The position numbers were made by a program, and so were the translations under genes. The notes under the pieces were generated by a model. That model ran no database searches. It saw only the letters and a list, made by a program, of their open reading frames with translations, and was not told where the DNA came from. This document shows positions 28,201 through 34,293 of a stretch of DNA of 64,000 bases, piece after piece; within the stretch, counting starts at the first letter, position 1, and every line of letters begins with the position of its first letter. This DNA is from Kitasatospora azatica KCTC 9699 (GTDB lineage Bacteria > Actinomycetota > Actinomycetes > Streptomycetales > Streptomycetaceae), in contig NZ_JQMO01000002.1 in NCBI RefSeq assembly GCF_000744785.1, positions 2,046,001 to 2,110,000 of the forward strand. The letters are read 5' to 3'.

Positions 28201-30670
28201 GGGCCCGGGTCTCGGTGTGCCCGTCGCCCAGTGCCGCGTCAGACAGCGGCAGCCGGGAGGGTGCGGCCCAGTCGGTCACCGTCCGGTGGAACCGGTCCAT
28301 CGCCAGGTCGACGGCGGCGGTGTGCAGGGTGGCGAGCCGGACCACCCGCTCGACGAAGGCCGGGGCCACGTCGGCGGGCGTCTCGGCCAGCCGCAGCTGC
28401 TCCTTGGCGTGGTCCCGGACCTGGTCGCGGAAGCCGGGACGGGCGCCCTCGGGGATGCCGGCGGCGTGCTCGAAGTGCTCCTCGAGCAGCGAGTCGACCC
28501 GCTGGTCGAGGGCGTGCTCGGCGGTCGGGGGCGCGCTGAGCCTGTCCCGGTAGCTGTCCTGCAGGTGCTGCTGGGTCTGCTGCCACTGCTCGGTGCGCGG
28601 GTCCTCGGGGCGGGCGTGGCTCGGCGCGGCGGTGTAGTGGTAGCCGGGGGTGGGCTCAACGTGTGTTGCCAGGTCAGGTGTCGGCAGGTGCCCGGCGGTG
28701 GCAGTGACCGTGGCAGCGGCGGCGGCCTGCGGTTCCGGCTGCGGTACCGGTGACTCGGTCTGCTGCGGGTGCTGCGAGGTCGTCGGGTGCTGGGAGGTCG
28801 TCGGCCGCTGCTGCGGCGGCTGCACGCCGTGTTCCTCGGAGCTGCTCGGCGTCGGCGGCTGGTCCTTGCTAACGGTCTGGATCGGCGCCTGCTTGGGCGG
28901 CAGCTCCGGCGCCTGCTTGGCCCCCTCGCCGACCGTGCTCCGCTTCGTCGGCTCGCTGACCGGACGGTGCTCATCGGTCGGCCGCTGCTGCTCGACCGGC
29001 CAGTGCTCCTCGGCGTGGCCCAGCACGGGCTTCGGTCGCATCATCGGCAGCGGAGCCGAGTGGCCGCTCAGGTTGGCGACCACCGAGAGCAGGGTGAGCG
29101 GGTGCAGCGGCCCGTAGTACTCGCTCTTGGTCGGGTCGGCCAGCCACTCGCCGGCGAACGCCTTCCACTTCTCGCCGATCGGGTGGGCGAGGGTGTGGCC
29201 CAGGTGGCCGAGCGCGCCCATCCCGACGCCCGAGACGAAGGTCTCCCAGGTGAGCGAGAAGCTGTGGTCCTCGCCGAAGGTCAGGTTGTAGAAGCCCTCG
29301 GTGAGGCTGTTGTGCACGCCGCCTCGGAGGTACCCACCGACCGCCATGCCGACCTTGAACACCATGGTGTCGCCGCCGACCTTGCCGACCAGGCCCGGCA
29401 CCTCCTTGACCAGCAGGTCGACGGCGCCGTGGTGCAGCGAGGAGTCGCCCAGCACGGTCTTCAGGGCCTCGTTCATCACCGTGTGACCGCCGGCACCCCG
29501 GGCGGCGTCCTGCGCGATGCTCTTGGCGAAGTTCTCGCCGAGTTCCTTCGCGGTGTCCCGGCCGAGCAGTTCGCCGAAGTGCTGCTCGAAGACCTTGCCC
29601 AGCTCGCTCTCGAAGCGGGCGGCGGCCTTCTCGCCGAAGCCGGCGGCGAACTCCGAGGAGTACTTGCCGAGAGTCCTGCCGAGGTCCTCGCCGAAGGCCT
29701 TGGCGCCCTCCTTCTCCAGCCAGGCTCCGCCGTCCTTGGCGGCGAGGTGCTCCGCCTCGTGCGCGAAGCCCTTGCCGCCCGCGCCGAGCGCGTCCTTGGC
29801 GGCGAGGTTGCCCGCGTCGTGCGCGAGGGTCCGTTCGCCCGCGCCGAGCCCGTCCTTGGCCAGCCCCTTGCCCACCGCGCCGAGCCCGTCCTTGGCCAGC
29901 CCGTTGGAGACGCCCTCCAGGCCGTGCCCGAGTGCCTCGCCACCGCTCTTGCCCAGCGACTTGCCGATCGTCCCGCCGAACAGTTTGCCGAGCCCCGACC
30001 CGAGCAGGTTCAGCGGCCCGCCGATCAGCCCGCTGAGCGCGCCGAACTCCAGGGCTTGCAGGGTGGACTTGGTGTCCCATTCGCTCCAGGTCTTGTGCCC
30101 CTGGTCGATCTGCGCGATCTGGATGATCGCGTCCAGCGCCAGGCCGCCCACCACACCCATGAAGACGTGCACCGCGATCTGGTCCAGCAGCCAGGCGAAG
30201 ATCTTGCGGATGACGCCCTCGGCGACCAGCCTCGCGGCGACGATGGTGCCCAGCGAGGCCCCGCCGGTGAACGGCAGCATGGCGATCGCCCAGGCGATCT
30301 CGAAGGCCAGCTGGACCAGTTGGGCGATCGTCATCCACTTCGCGTACTCGACCTGGTTGGCCGTGTCGTGCGCGGTCTTGCCGAGGTCGGCGGCCTGCTT
30401 GCCGGCCATGGTGAGGTAGTCGTCGCCGCCGGTCAGCCCGATCAGGTTCTGCATCGTGCCGACGAAGGCGTCGGCCGCCTGCCCCTCGAACTGGGCGGTG
30501 CAGACCCCGACCATCTCGGCGATGTACTCCCGCAGTTGCGGGATGTCCTTGGCGATCACCAGGTAGTCCTCGCCGGCGATCCGGAGCCTGTCCTCGTCCG
30601 CCTCCGGCCAGTGCATGCCGGTCAGGCCCGAGAAGAGCTTGGCCAGCCCTTCCGGAAGCATTATCGCCAT
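16247..30670 (-). CDS. Giant T7SS-associated polymorphic toxin/effector candidate (4807 residues)
   Basis: ATG 30670 follows AGGAG. Residues 1 to about 95 resemble a WXG100-like helical hairpin with FEG for WxG; 110-230 are hydrophobic; 230-530 are amphipathic repeats (GKGLAKDGLGAxGKG). A Pro/Gln linker and long helical region follow to about 1240. A roughly 150-residue module occurs four times, with key Cys at about 1330, 2100 and 3132 and Ser at about 1519 in copy two; it resembles what I recall being called a lonely-Cys domain. Between copies lie a phosphoribosyltransferase-like domain (GLGRSP about 1760, ILLVDYVQGAQS about 1845) and an ADP-ribosyltransferase (WRGER about 2758, FLSTS 2789, EAE 2839). 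Later come an HD-like motif (FHD about 3791), zincin HEILHxxGLKDEY (4228) and a winged-helix-like C-terminus. Domain calls are by eye. Likely exported by the flanking T7SS. Confidence 0.85.
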   Translation of the reverse strand: MAIMLPEGLAKLFSGLTGMHWPEADEDRLRIAGEDYLVIAKDIPQLREYIAEMVGVCTAQFEGQAADAFVGTMQNLIGLTGGDDYLTMAGKQAADLGKTAHDTANQVEYAKWMTIAQLVQLAFEIAWAIAMLPFTGGASLGTIVAARLVAEGVIRKIFAWLLDQIAVHVFMGVVGGLALDAIIQIAQIDQGHKTWSEWDTKSTLQALEFGALSGLIGGPLNLLGSGLGKLFGGTIGKSLGKSGGEALGHGLEGVSNGLAKDGLGAVGKGLAKDGLGAGERTLAHDAGNLAAKDALGAGGKGFAHEAEHLAAKDGGAWLEKEGAKAFGEDLGRTLGKYSSEFAAGFGEKAAARFESELGKVFEQHFGELLGRDTAKELGENFAKSIAQDAARGAGGHTVMNEALKTVLGDSSLHHGAVDLLVKEVPGLVGKVGGDTMVFKVGMAVGGYLRGGVHNSLTEGFYNLTFGEDHSFSLTWETFVSGVGMGALGHLGHTLAHPIGEKWKAFAGEWLADPTKSEYYGPLHPLTLLSVVANLSGHSAPLPMMRPKPVLGHAEEHWPVEQQRPTDEHRPVSEPTKRSTVGEGAKQAPELPPKQAPIQTVSKDQPPTPSSSEEHGVQPPQQRPTTSQHPTTSQHPQQTESPVPQPEPQAAAAATVTATAGHLPTPDLATHVEPTPGYHYTAAPSHARPEDPRTEQWQQTQQHLQDSYRDRLSAPPTAEHALDQRVDSLLEEHFEHAAGIPEGARPGFRDQVRDHAKEQLRLAETPADVAPAFVERVVRLATLHTAAVDLAMDRFHRTVTDWAAPSRLPLSDAALGDGHTETRAPRELTPEAVARIRAHQAVEFKARAEAAVSKLYSDPERVDQQTNARAQQQLNGLLEQLGHDLERRADYETALGMADHLVDQAVGGWHGGLGRPERELLTAAGTAGHPELSAESLAAVKQKMRDKLTADFDRILATEEGARDRESAGAEFLKALNRHESELPHAFAVQAARESVIRRAVDSAGKAVGSWQHGGLEKLGVTGTHMLAAERAVTRELAAELDRVVVNGGDLGTSLTELPDQARLTARLTREAVRQAVGERARRATDQHPELSTESAERVAQGHTDRVLKAFDKLFERPEGFERWSVEELKLSQELARHVAFEREVMPALRDAAQGFDKLAAGHGGTEKAAAALKREYGGEFFDKYRELWGPAGLDANRWRAHESAHEDTFGEAPRQAPDLGHEGWQLAPAGHTPEPSGTRELPETRVLNGPGGQPHGAWVDDPHTEPEVRRQIEEVLAALPADPSRFVLAMHLTEGAEPPLDPAELANRLVELKETGAWDPARQTVDFLACGLDRVMDSGYVRQVMDQLLPQVPNARVRAADGPVWVVPGVGYVVARQVGVNHAGQLVISGRGDWHAYGKDADVLPAAGFEEVRPEELAGPLPGAFAFGSPLVKEGVGTHGWWEDDPALGEVAHRALAETVARIDHEPGVFTVVLRTDPATGLPVHEGRAVSPEQLGDLLVRLRDQGHWNGTDELRFASSKFDAGQLTALRQRLAEHDIQVGMRIADKRVWFVPSQQHTVGGGALVSADRIGTELPQGERRQRVPAVSGLGSWHHYDEHGELRSEEPEQVPPGYVESKVGGPLAGAMELGSKPEPVWKTAVDRFRQDDQGKVVQDANGALVREEVPPSPRIRLNGEPVTPRRIEQWLAAKELLLDHRDHEQLTSYLRDGAAHSYGPEDQDRFWADMRAHQAARHHEWQQELLGAVSAAGDWIVAEYPPEKYFYLGLGRSPAAVIAYLEGKHDATSMPLSKFRPGPREPFAVVGAGLRDPRGRANPMPDEWQHAAIRELFQRAVDPKVTARLDGRDILLVDYVQGAQSLVAAQHYLQEYLAGEGFPTKVLALALHESSNSTSVGEIYQAISAPRSGFRDPLDAFFNTAAREEWGRHFFPTPVDSRLGSLGKTLGDAFRNELFDDYARYGSLEILSVEPHRIDEVLDRVLADHPQAAELQATAYQVLKEEISRVNDWHGRTGRSLSHLGGGAQGRWLGDSTVAPLADHQARQALARLPHQEGVFTVALHTDPVTGLPVRDGRPLGATELGDLLAELHRDGVWNGTDRLEFVSCGLGLTDGGRYVPELLEHLAQQHGIHAEARAAEQPVWLVPLRDGSTRAVAAASVGYRADGTPVISAGGHWVAYRASQTAPRHEPARIPEQAPPGYRTGEPDLAQGPLVGSVKFGESPSAPLPKESLYATAQHRERAAEFEKKLGALAFRHPKAQAAARNSVRRLFEALRTAHPDRTEQELYRVFLKDDPSSAGQVGEQLTLAEFHQMMATGNTRELMTAFFNAAYAKDSPLGLKSVLQQILAADDSARAAAMGLDLREVRAQSDFLNGGVRATLEKLPGLASMFGKDFFGTGSIIKQAAEPLKAGAEYLGSLKARSSRPVPLNDLTVAHFEQHGLPLSERELSFQQQHGGEVTLRWRTGRSLYTVNDKSDWYGATHGEKGMPVSTGISATTAKMMNAFQLLKVPHSEPQDMLLALTGWMLPLGDHSLYELLKGSQLLDELPPIPPHALTDVAAMYQHVPGIPQEQVRAELGEDGMLPHEAAYHELVNTPRADGGYYDDRMLRARRNRYEFEAVLNDPAHARPEVLDWLARNGLTAQQLLDILTVAHFEALGIYTGPTFPLINVMLRFGPLTRHTALAYQVKALLDDKLLNQLPSILKDHPTLNAIINNTQPRNRTPEQKAALHKAAQQLVPAIEKELRVHADLVREALEKLPPVTGPLWRGERVLGHLGSGLGSRLSPSYGGSTFSNRDFLSTSRDRQVALNFMQGRTQLPVTHRALVHFDLNGGGSAYDIEPFSVSAGEAEVLIKPGSTFELTDRHIETDATGHRYEQIEATEPAPVPPFPKASPEDQVLHETLAKLANIPELRTHEDLWPLAEYIGADHGRPFGAQVTDLLSTPAARRAASLNAWRTAKLALELHGSAERLTLARLTQVRRTADLVREALGRPADEQLTRAQLDQFVTELNGGTAAGAGDLNRLVDLVDTLKHPGHAVTLAELRQAWRDPLHPAVPDLTALHAQQLYWIGTRRADWPTLTESVFHRFPHAEDYLTLAMHTVEGRPVLDHSQIPPVDIARELLKLHQEGAWDGVKPVRFVACDLNAGPDRGYVEEVMQHLWDQGLTTEAYAADGPVWFTERLNPDGTVDREHPGHLVATAAVGLTAAGRPVIVPGGNWMRIGPAGPPELLGPYLHGDHGATEYPQVPPHRVDRLLPGAVRFGTDQPPVFAVPGESHLGPSRPFEARVLFRPSGTDPAAGRYVVEPKAVYRGVVETEPWGPNGEPHVRLYTTVAKHEKLTHTPGSREATSSFKDIQQDPSDGTLLISPGKPNDPMWTSAGRPLRALKWAEKYLAEHPTWAKPLIRSYLVPLGTYHELVGELIHEEDRNAEPLPAHTDLAEQLRQAQQGYQEKIAQAQDAVQGESEAFRKEVLQRVRWDSDIPELVAEYRRNPQPVNPPNSARSFNVDHRGEENQIGFSNAALAVLRRHAVPGSLITYHYDSSLPDEGSAELTAKVHGTVLHVDTLRERIGAPPVGARKLVADLHPWLDGPNFRNDAKDLGRIAATLRQHAVTWRQSKQDQVDRRPDALLEGQRELPYEVRFKQLGEFLTQHDEDQNDHAAVDRFMAETVLPWADQAAIAEALSRGYDEMQADFDVLGTPHSTDYHALLEGLAEQRALQTAVGQQWTGLWRSGAHPVELIGRLEHEFPALIRKYDEIAAVTENYSFHAHAQLVLGQFRKLTEASAGQPRFLEPEVMAKAILFHDIQKQNSKAMYGKGKEIHDQEPEHIGAVEMMRELRHLWADEREHSAALLLVDSDPYGFYLRGNHNKETVFGYLADSVLKLSSEHLDDELTNRQIADLQRFFHEFHQYYQADFSSYTSHTEYRDRADQEHRGKATFDKEFATGPSGLELAPAPPLGLDGHPLPRRFGYKEQYEKSFAELEAMFADAGTIRSTYQTLQRQRLEREARLLADTRVSEPKQKVEQEEVDLGDAMDLFALGPSAPPRHAASVSDLVLEALSPSPSPALPQTLPPTRPVVEAAQRVPRPAGQGWRQRLADAPVARVRTEHFDPARHPMTDRPPQKLAGTLALIRAEVRRVQDDNGTWVRHHLVRLPAHGLAEKDLAAVQQKIQKALDEHLNTGLALPRSGDQFHLDVELVADPAHPEKVTITRSEQFADSDQRSWHLPADPREDAAQLPVLVHEILHYLGLKDEYFDEETLFRRLADSSSVHPDGLMASADHFTELPARHLESIESTVDHTAVLKDHPLGAPEHTEPVPEAAQQPEASPWPAPRTLTVAGAAQAHAWQAYRDIRDALGTDPLTERWLDPEQRPQIIKVLTEWIEAPAPPRMPTADGTPRPEEAENALARSYPTALEAAKAVLDRVKSLPVVEVEEALAEQLRTDPVVYQRLVDFAKDELLPWLSTLEAGPGTNGPAEREALNQLLAANIPTLAAQKRLYLPFVDYGARTLREILATPELDTPGSTPQERGRRFATLVAAIHDAAELLSGFDSLKSHVWVTEQEFKGLVIKESPGPEAERNLPGWTTGAAHPDGLLLERKPMLNYRGASATPLQTNQQVETAGRLGYPVSLGPSRTTGKLIRLAHVVGADEATKRTLAHSLAAFWYKDYRRDLTDIHRYHFALDMAANFGVDYDPLTAPRHPVTDEESYQELITAAWQRHVQQAAQTAELHAEEQFPPAPEVQPEPAPAPAAELPAWQQNEAASRLLRRLATGRATPEALQQELALTPEQFDQALGQLRAAGLVVEGNLKISSQGKKAARTLG

Positions 30671-30715
30671 GCCGGGACTACTCCTGATCGATCGTCAACT
30701 GCTGTGCGGACAGAG

Positions 30716-31024
30716 TCAGAACCCGCTGGTGGTGTCCTTCAGGTTCTGGTCGGTGTTGGTGAACTGGTCGGTGGCGTCCTTGCCGTTCTCGCCGACCTTG
30801 TCCACCGACTCCCGGACCTGGGTGAGCAGGTCGGTCAGGTCCTTGGTGGGCCGGTCGACGGTCTGGTGGTACTGCTTGCCGATGTCGTCCTGACCGGCGG
30901 AGTCCTTGTTGAACTTGTTGATCTCGCCGACCTTGCCGCGCATCCGGTCGAGCAGGTCGGACATCTCGCCGAACTTGCCGAACGCCGTCTTCAGTTCGGA
31001 GAGTGCGGTGAACCGCTCAGCCAC
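30716..31024 (-). CDS. Small helical T7SS protein (WXG100-superfamily-like)
   Basis: The GTG at 31024 sits behind GGAGGAG and overlaps the end of the upstream ybaB-like gene by eight bases, so the two are translationally coupled. The 102-residue product is almost entirely helical and charged, with no WxG motif, signal or membrane span. Size and position, between the ybaB-like gene and the giant effector gene, fit a WXG100-like or EspC-like partner that could chaperone the effector. No catalytic residues are visible. The family call rests on size, helicity and context only. Confidence 0.65.
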   Translation of the reverse strand: MAERFTALSELKTAFGKFGEMSDLLDRMRGKVGEINKFNKDSAGQDDIGKQYHQTVDRPTKDLTDLLTQVRESVDKVGENGKDATDQFTNTDQNLKDTTSGF

Positions 31025-31457
31025 GGAACTCCTCCTGCCGCGCGGTCCGGCGGGCCTCGGCGGCCGCATGGCTGGGGCGCATCGCCTGCAACGGGGCCAG
31101 CAGCTCGTCCAGTTCGGTGCCGCCGGTCATCGAGGTGCGCAGCGCCTCGCCGAGGCCCTCGAAGGAACGCATCGCCTCCAGCACCTTCGCCCCGAGGTCG
31201 GCGCGTGCCTCGTTGAGCACCTCGGTGAGGATGCCGGCCAGTTGGGCCGGGGCCATCGAGCGGTAGGCGGTGGTGTGGAAGGTGAGCGAGACCACCTCGC
31301 CCTGCGCGCCGACCACGGCGGTGACCATCCGGTCCTTGGAGGTGACCGAGGCGGTGCTGGCCTGCAACTCCCTGGTGGTCTCGGCCATCCTCGCCTGCTG
31401 CTCGCGCAGCGTGGCCATCGCCTGCTCGATCTGGTCCGCGAACGGGGACGCCGCCAT
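31017..31457 (-). CDS. YbaB/EbfC-family protein (EspL-like)
   Basis: The 146-residue protein starts at ATG behind AAAGGA. It has the YbaB/EbfC pattern: an N-terminal coiled helix (QIEQAMATLREQQARM), then a strand pair of the type VTAVVGAQGEVVSLTFH, then a helix with LAGILTEVLNEARADL. YbaB proteins are small nucleoid-associated dimers, and in mycobacterial ESX-1 the YbaB-like EspL stabilises or helps other substrates. The C-terminus (ARRTARQEEFRG) is an added charged tail that overlaps the next gene. A TGAAC-N16-GCCGTA element lies upstream, so it may head its own transcript including the giant gene. Confidence 0.82.
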   Translation of the reverse strand: MAASPFADQIEQAMATLREQQARMAETTRELQASTASVTSKDRMVTAVVGAQGEVVSLTFHTTAYRSMAPAQLAGILTEVLNEARADLGAKVLEAMRSFEGLGEALRTSMTGGTELDELLAPLQAMRPSHAAAEARRTARQEEFRG

Positions 31458-31499
31458 CTCGGTCCTTTCTCGCTACGGGACTTCGTCCTGCTGAACTTC

Positions 31500-31518
31500 T
31501 TCCTACGGATTCCTACGG
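31500..31518. repeat. 10-bp tandem duplication over a promoter -10 element
   Basis: TTCCTACGG is repeated at 31500-31508 and 31510-31518. Read on the minus strand this duplicates the CCGTA box of the promoter in front of the ybaB-like gene, offset by one helical turn. Confidence 0.7.
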
Positions 31519-31541
31519 CCGGGGCCTCGGGCGCAGTTCAG
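31514..31541 (-). promoter_or_regulatory. Candidate ECF promoter, CTGAAC-N16-GCCGTA, for the ybaB-like gene
   Basis: CTGAAC (31541-31536) overlaps the stop codon of the upstream gene and is followed after 16 nt by GCCGTA (31519-31514). The start codon is about 57 nt downstream. A second CCGTA lies 10 bp further on because of a tandem duplication. Confidence 0.6.
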
Positions 31542-33700
31542 CGGCCGATCACGCCGTCCACGGTGCCGGTCTCGGTGCCCCAGACCTCCTCGTCCTCGGC
31601 CAGCCAGGTGGTCCGTTGCCGCTCCTGCCCGCCGGGCGCGCCGCCGCCTGCCCCGCCGCCGGGCGGCATCATCGGCGGCATCCCGCCGCCGCCGGTGGTG
31701 GCCACCGACCGGCCCATCAGCTGAGCCTCCTCGGCGGCGCCCATCGCGGCCCGCTCACCGGCCACGGTGCGCTCGGCGGCCGCCTTCTCGGCGGCCATCG
31801 CCTCCTGGGCCGCCAGGTCCTTGGCCGACAGCGCACCGCCGTTCTCCAACGCCTTGGGGCCCAGCCCCATCGCGGCGTTGCTCAGCGAGGTGCCGCCGAC
31901 CGTCGAGATCGACTTCGCACCGCCGATCCCCTCGCCGAACAGCGACTTCTCACCGCCGAAGGAGAGCCGTTCGCCGCTGGTCAGCGGTGCGTTGAAGTCC
32001 TCGGGCGGGTTGTAGCCGAGGTTGCTGCGGCTGGGGTTGAGCGGCGTCAGGTGCTCGCTCAGCGCCTGCTCCTCGTTGGCCAGCAACTGGCTCTGGTTGC
32101 TGACCGGTTTGCCGTTGGCGTCGAGTATCTGGCCGTCCTTGGTGATGGTGGCCTTCTTGCCCGCGTAGACCTTGTTGCCGTTGGCGTCCAGCACCGGCTT
32201 GCCGTCCGGGCCGATCACCATGCCGTTCTCGTCCACGTGCGAGCCGGGCGGGACGGTGAACGGCCCGCCGCCGAGCGAGATCGGGCCGGGGTTGCTCGGC
32301 GTCCCGATGGTGGTCCCCTTGGGTACCTTCTCGGGCTTGCCGTCCTTGCCGAGCACCGGCTTGCCGTCCGGGCCGATCACGTTGCCGTTGGCGTCGATGT
32401 GCGAACCGGCCGGCACGGTCAGCGGCTTGCCGTCCTTGCCGGTGAGCGGTTTGCCGTTGGCGTCGAGCAGCGGGGCGGTGCCGTTCAGGTTGGGCGGGCC
32501 GGAGTTGCTGTGCGAGGGGTCGATGTGCGGCGGGGGTGGCGGCGGGGTCTTGCCGAGGTTCGGCGCGCCGCTGCCCCCACCACCGGCGCCGATCCCGCCC
32601 GGTCCGCCGCCGGTGCCGTCGCCGCCTCCCTTGCCCGGATCGGGTGCGGGCAGGCCGGCGCCCTGGGGCGTCTCGGTCTTGAACTTGGTAGCGCCGAGCA
32701 TCCGGTGGACGGTGTCGAAGGATCCGCCGACGGTTTTGGTGAAGTCGTTGACGGCGGCGTCCAGGTAGTAGACCACCGCCTCCTTCCACATCTCGTGCGC
32801 CCGGTCGCTCACCGTGGTCCAGAAGGCGTCCGAACTGGCGTCCGCGCCACCGACCATGACCTTGTAGCTGGTGCTGCCGTTCGGCACCAGCTGCGCGCCG
32901 GCCATCTTCTCGAAGAGGGCGTTGACCACGCAGTTCACCGGGTAGGCCTGGCTCGGGTCGCGCTTGGTGGTCGCGTACTGGTCCTTGTCCCCGTAGACGC
33001 CCATGTTGCCGCTCTTGTCGCCGCGCCAGTTCCAGTAGCCCGTCAGCAGGTTGGTCAGACCGGCGCTGAAGTCGTCCTTGGCGGTGGTGAGCAGCTGCAC
33101 CGGGTCACCGAGGTAGTTGAGCATCCGCCACATGTCGGTCAGCGAGGTCTCGACACTGGTCAGGTAGGACTTCAACTCTCCGGCCGCGCTGCCCTGGAGT
33201 TCGCCGTCGGGGACGTCCAGGTCCTTGGTCAGTCCCGCGATCTTGTTGTGCATGTCCTCGGTGATCCACAGGTGCAGGCCGTTGAGCATGTCGATCGCCG
33301 CCTGGAAGCTGCGCACGCTGGTGGTGTTGCTCTCGTGCGGGGCGTAGACCAGCGTGTTGAGCACGTTCAGCGAGCCTCCGCTGAACTGGTCGAGCTTGCT
33401 GGTCGTCCCGTCCTTGCTCAGCCAGTCCCCCCAGGCCCCGGATCCCCAGGCCACCACCACGTAGTCGTTGGTCACGTACGTGGGGTAACCGCCCGCGTTT
33501 CCGCCGCCGGCCTGGTACGTGATGGAGACCGGCTTCGACACCCAGGAGATGTCGTACTTGTTCGCGTCGTACGTCCCCGCCAGCACCAGGTCGACCCCGT
33601 GGCTCGGCACCCAGTTGCCGCTGGCCACCTCGTCGCGCGAGGCGACGCTCTTGGTCTTGTCGGTGCTGGCGAACGCCGACATGGCCTCTTCCCAGTTCAC
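31538..33700 (-). CDS. Large T7SS-associated protein with Asp/Gly/Lys/Pro repeats and conserved acidic tail
   Basis: Two starts are possible: GTG 33700 behind GGGAG (720 residues, chosen) or ATG 33682. There is no signal peptide or membrane helix. The first roughly 390 residues look globular, with a WNWRGDKSGNMGVYGDKDQY segment and many helices. A Gly/Pro linker follows. Then comes a repeat region in which DANGKP, GKDGKP and IGPDGKPVL recur; these short turns resemble calcium-binding or cell-wall-associated repeats. After an Ala-rich helical part it ends in a TTWLAEDEEVWG-type acidic tail that I associate with streptomycete T7SS proteins. It lies between the Esx-like genes and the ybaB-like gene and may be a secreted EspB-like structural substrate. 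Function is not established. Confidence 0.72.
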   Translation of the reverse strand: MNWEEAMSAFASTDKTKSVASRDEVASGNWVPSHGVDLVLAGTYDANKYDISWVSKPVSITYQAGGGNAGGYPTYVTNDYVVVAWGSGAWGDWLSKDGTTSKLDQFSGGSLNVLNTLVYAPHESNTTSVRSFQAAIDMLNGLHLWITEDMHNKIAGLTKDLDVPDGELQGSAAGELKSYLTSVETSLTDMWRMLNYLGDPVQLLTTAKDDFSAGLTNLLTGYWNWRGDKSGNMGVYGDKDQYATTKRDPSQAYPVNCVVNALFEKMAGAQLVPNGSTSYKVMVGGADASSDAFWTTVSDRAHEMWKEAVVYYLDAAVNDFTKTVGGSFDTVHRMLGATKFKTETPQGAGLPAPDPGKGGGDGTGGGPGGIGAGGGGSGAPNLGKTPPPPPPHIDPSHSNSGPPNLNGTAPLLDANGKPLTGKDGKPLTVPAGSHIDANGNVIGPDGKPVLGKDGKPEKVPKGTTIGTPSNPGPISLGGGPFTVPPGSHVDENGMVIGPDGKPVLDANGNKVYAGKKATITKDGQILDANGKPVSNQSQLLANEEQALSEHLTPLNPSRSNLGYNPPEDFNAPLTSGERLSFGGEKSLFGEGIGGAKSISTVGGTSLSNAAMGLGPKALENGGALSAKDLAAQEAMAAEKAAAERTVAGERAAMGAAEEAQLMGRSVATTGGGGMPPMMPPGGGAGGGAPGGQERQRTTWLAEDEEVWGTETGTVDGVIGR

Positions 33701-33775
33701 GTGCGTCGACTCCCGAGGTGATGGTGGTGCGGGCAGGGGGATGGGGCCAAGGGGGCCGGGGTCCGGGGCTACGGA

Positions 33776-33820
33776 TCCGACGACGCGAACCGGATCGCGT
33801 GGTCGGTTCGCGTCGTCGGA
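33776..33820. promoter_or_regulatory. Perfect 16-bp inverted repeat between two T7SS genes
   Basis: TCCGACGACGCGAACC (33776-33791) pairs perfectly with GGTTCGCGTCGTCGGA (33805-33820) around a 13-nt loop. It lies in the 142-bp gap between the 146-residue gene and the 720-residue gene, both leftward. It could be a partial terminator that sets the ratio of small Esx-like products to downstream products, or a 3'-end stabiliser. No T run follows. Confidence 0.55.
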
Positions 33821-33825
33821 CGGCC

Positions 33826-33855
33826 GGTCAGACCGACGGCGGTCAGACCGACGGC
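33826..33855. repeat. 15-bp tandem duplication containing a stop codon
   Basis: GGTCAGACCGACGGC occurs twice (33826-33840 and 33841-33855). On the minus strand each unit encodes PPSV-stop, so the last five codons of the 146-residue gene are duplicated including the stop. The second copy is untranslated. Confidence 0.85.
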
Positions 33856-34283
33856 GGTCCGGCCGGTGGCCCACCGGACGGCCCACTGGGCGAGCCGCCG
33901 AGGATGGTGAACATCTGCGCTGCGGTGAGCGCGTCGTCCTCGGCGTTGTTGAACGTCTTCTCGGCCTTGTACGCCGCCTCGGCCAGCTGCAGCAGCGAGT
34001 CCGAGATGGCGCCGAGCTGCTGCTTGATCAGACCGGCGAAGGTCTTGAAGTCACCCGCCAGATTGACCCCGGCGGTGAACGGGGCGGCTCCGGCGAGCAG
34101 TTGGGTGTAGTTGCCGTCGATGCTGGGCAACCCGCCACCGCCGGCGGCGAAGTCCATCACATGGCCGATCGCCTTGCCGTTCGCGTCGTTGGGATTGATG
34201 CCGGTCATCGACTTGACCAGATCCTTGATCCCGTTGTCGGCGAGTTTGGTCAGGTAGCCGTCGGTGACCTTGAGTGGGCTCAC
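33843..34283 (-). CDS. Small T7SS-associated helical protein
   Basis: The GTG start lies ten bases after the stop of the upstream WXG100-like gene, and its ribosome site (GAGGGG) overlaps that stop codon, so coupling is likely. The 146-residue product has a Gly-rich middle (DFAAGGGGLPSIDGNY), two long helices resembling the hairpin of ESX substrates (FKTFAGLIKQQLGAISDSLLQ ... YKAEKTFNNAEDDAL), and a Pro/Gly/Ser tail. No WxG or YxxxD/E signal is evident beyond the helix-turn-helix shape. It probably forms a complex with, or is exported alongside, the two Esx-like proteins. I do not recognise a named family. Confidence 0.65.
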   Translation of the reverse strand: MSPLKVTDGYLTKLADNGIKDLVKSMTGINPNDANGKAIGHVMDFAAGGGGLPSIDGNYTQLLAGAAPFTAGVNLAGDFKTFAGLIKQQLGAISDSLLQLAEAAYKAEKTFNNAEDDALTAAQMFTILGGSPSGPSGGPPAGPPSV

Positions 34284-34293
34284 GGCACGCCCC

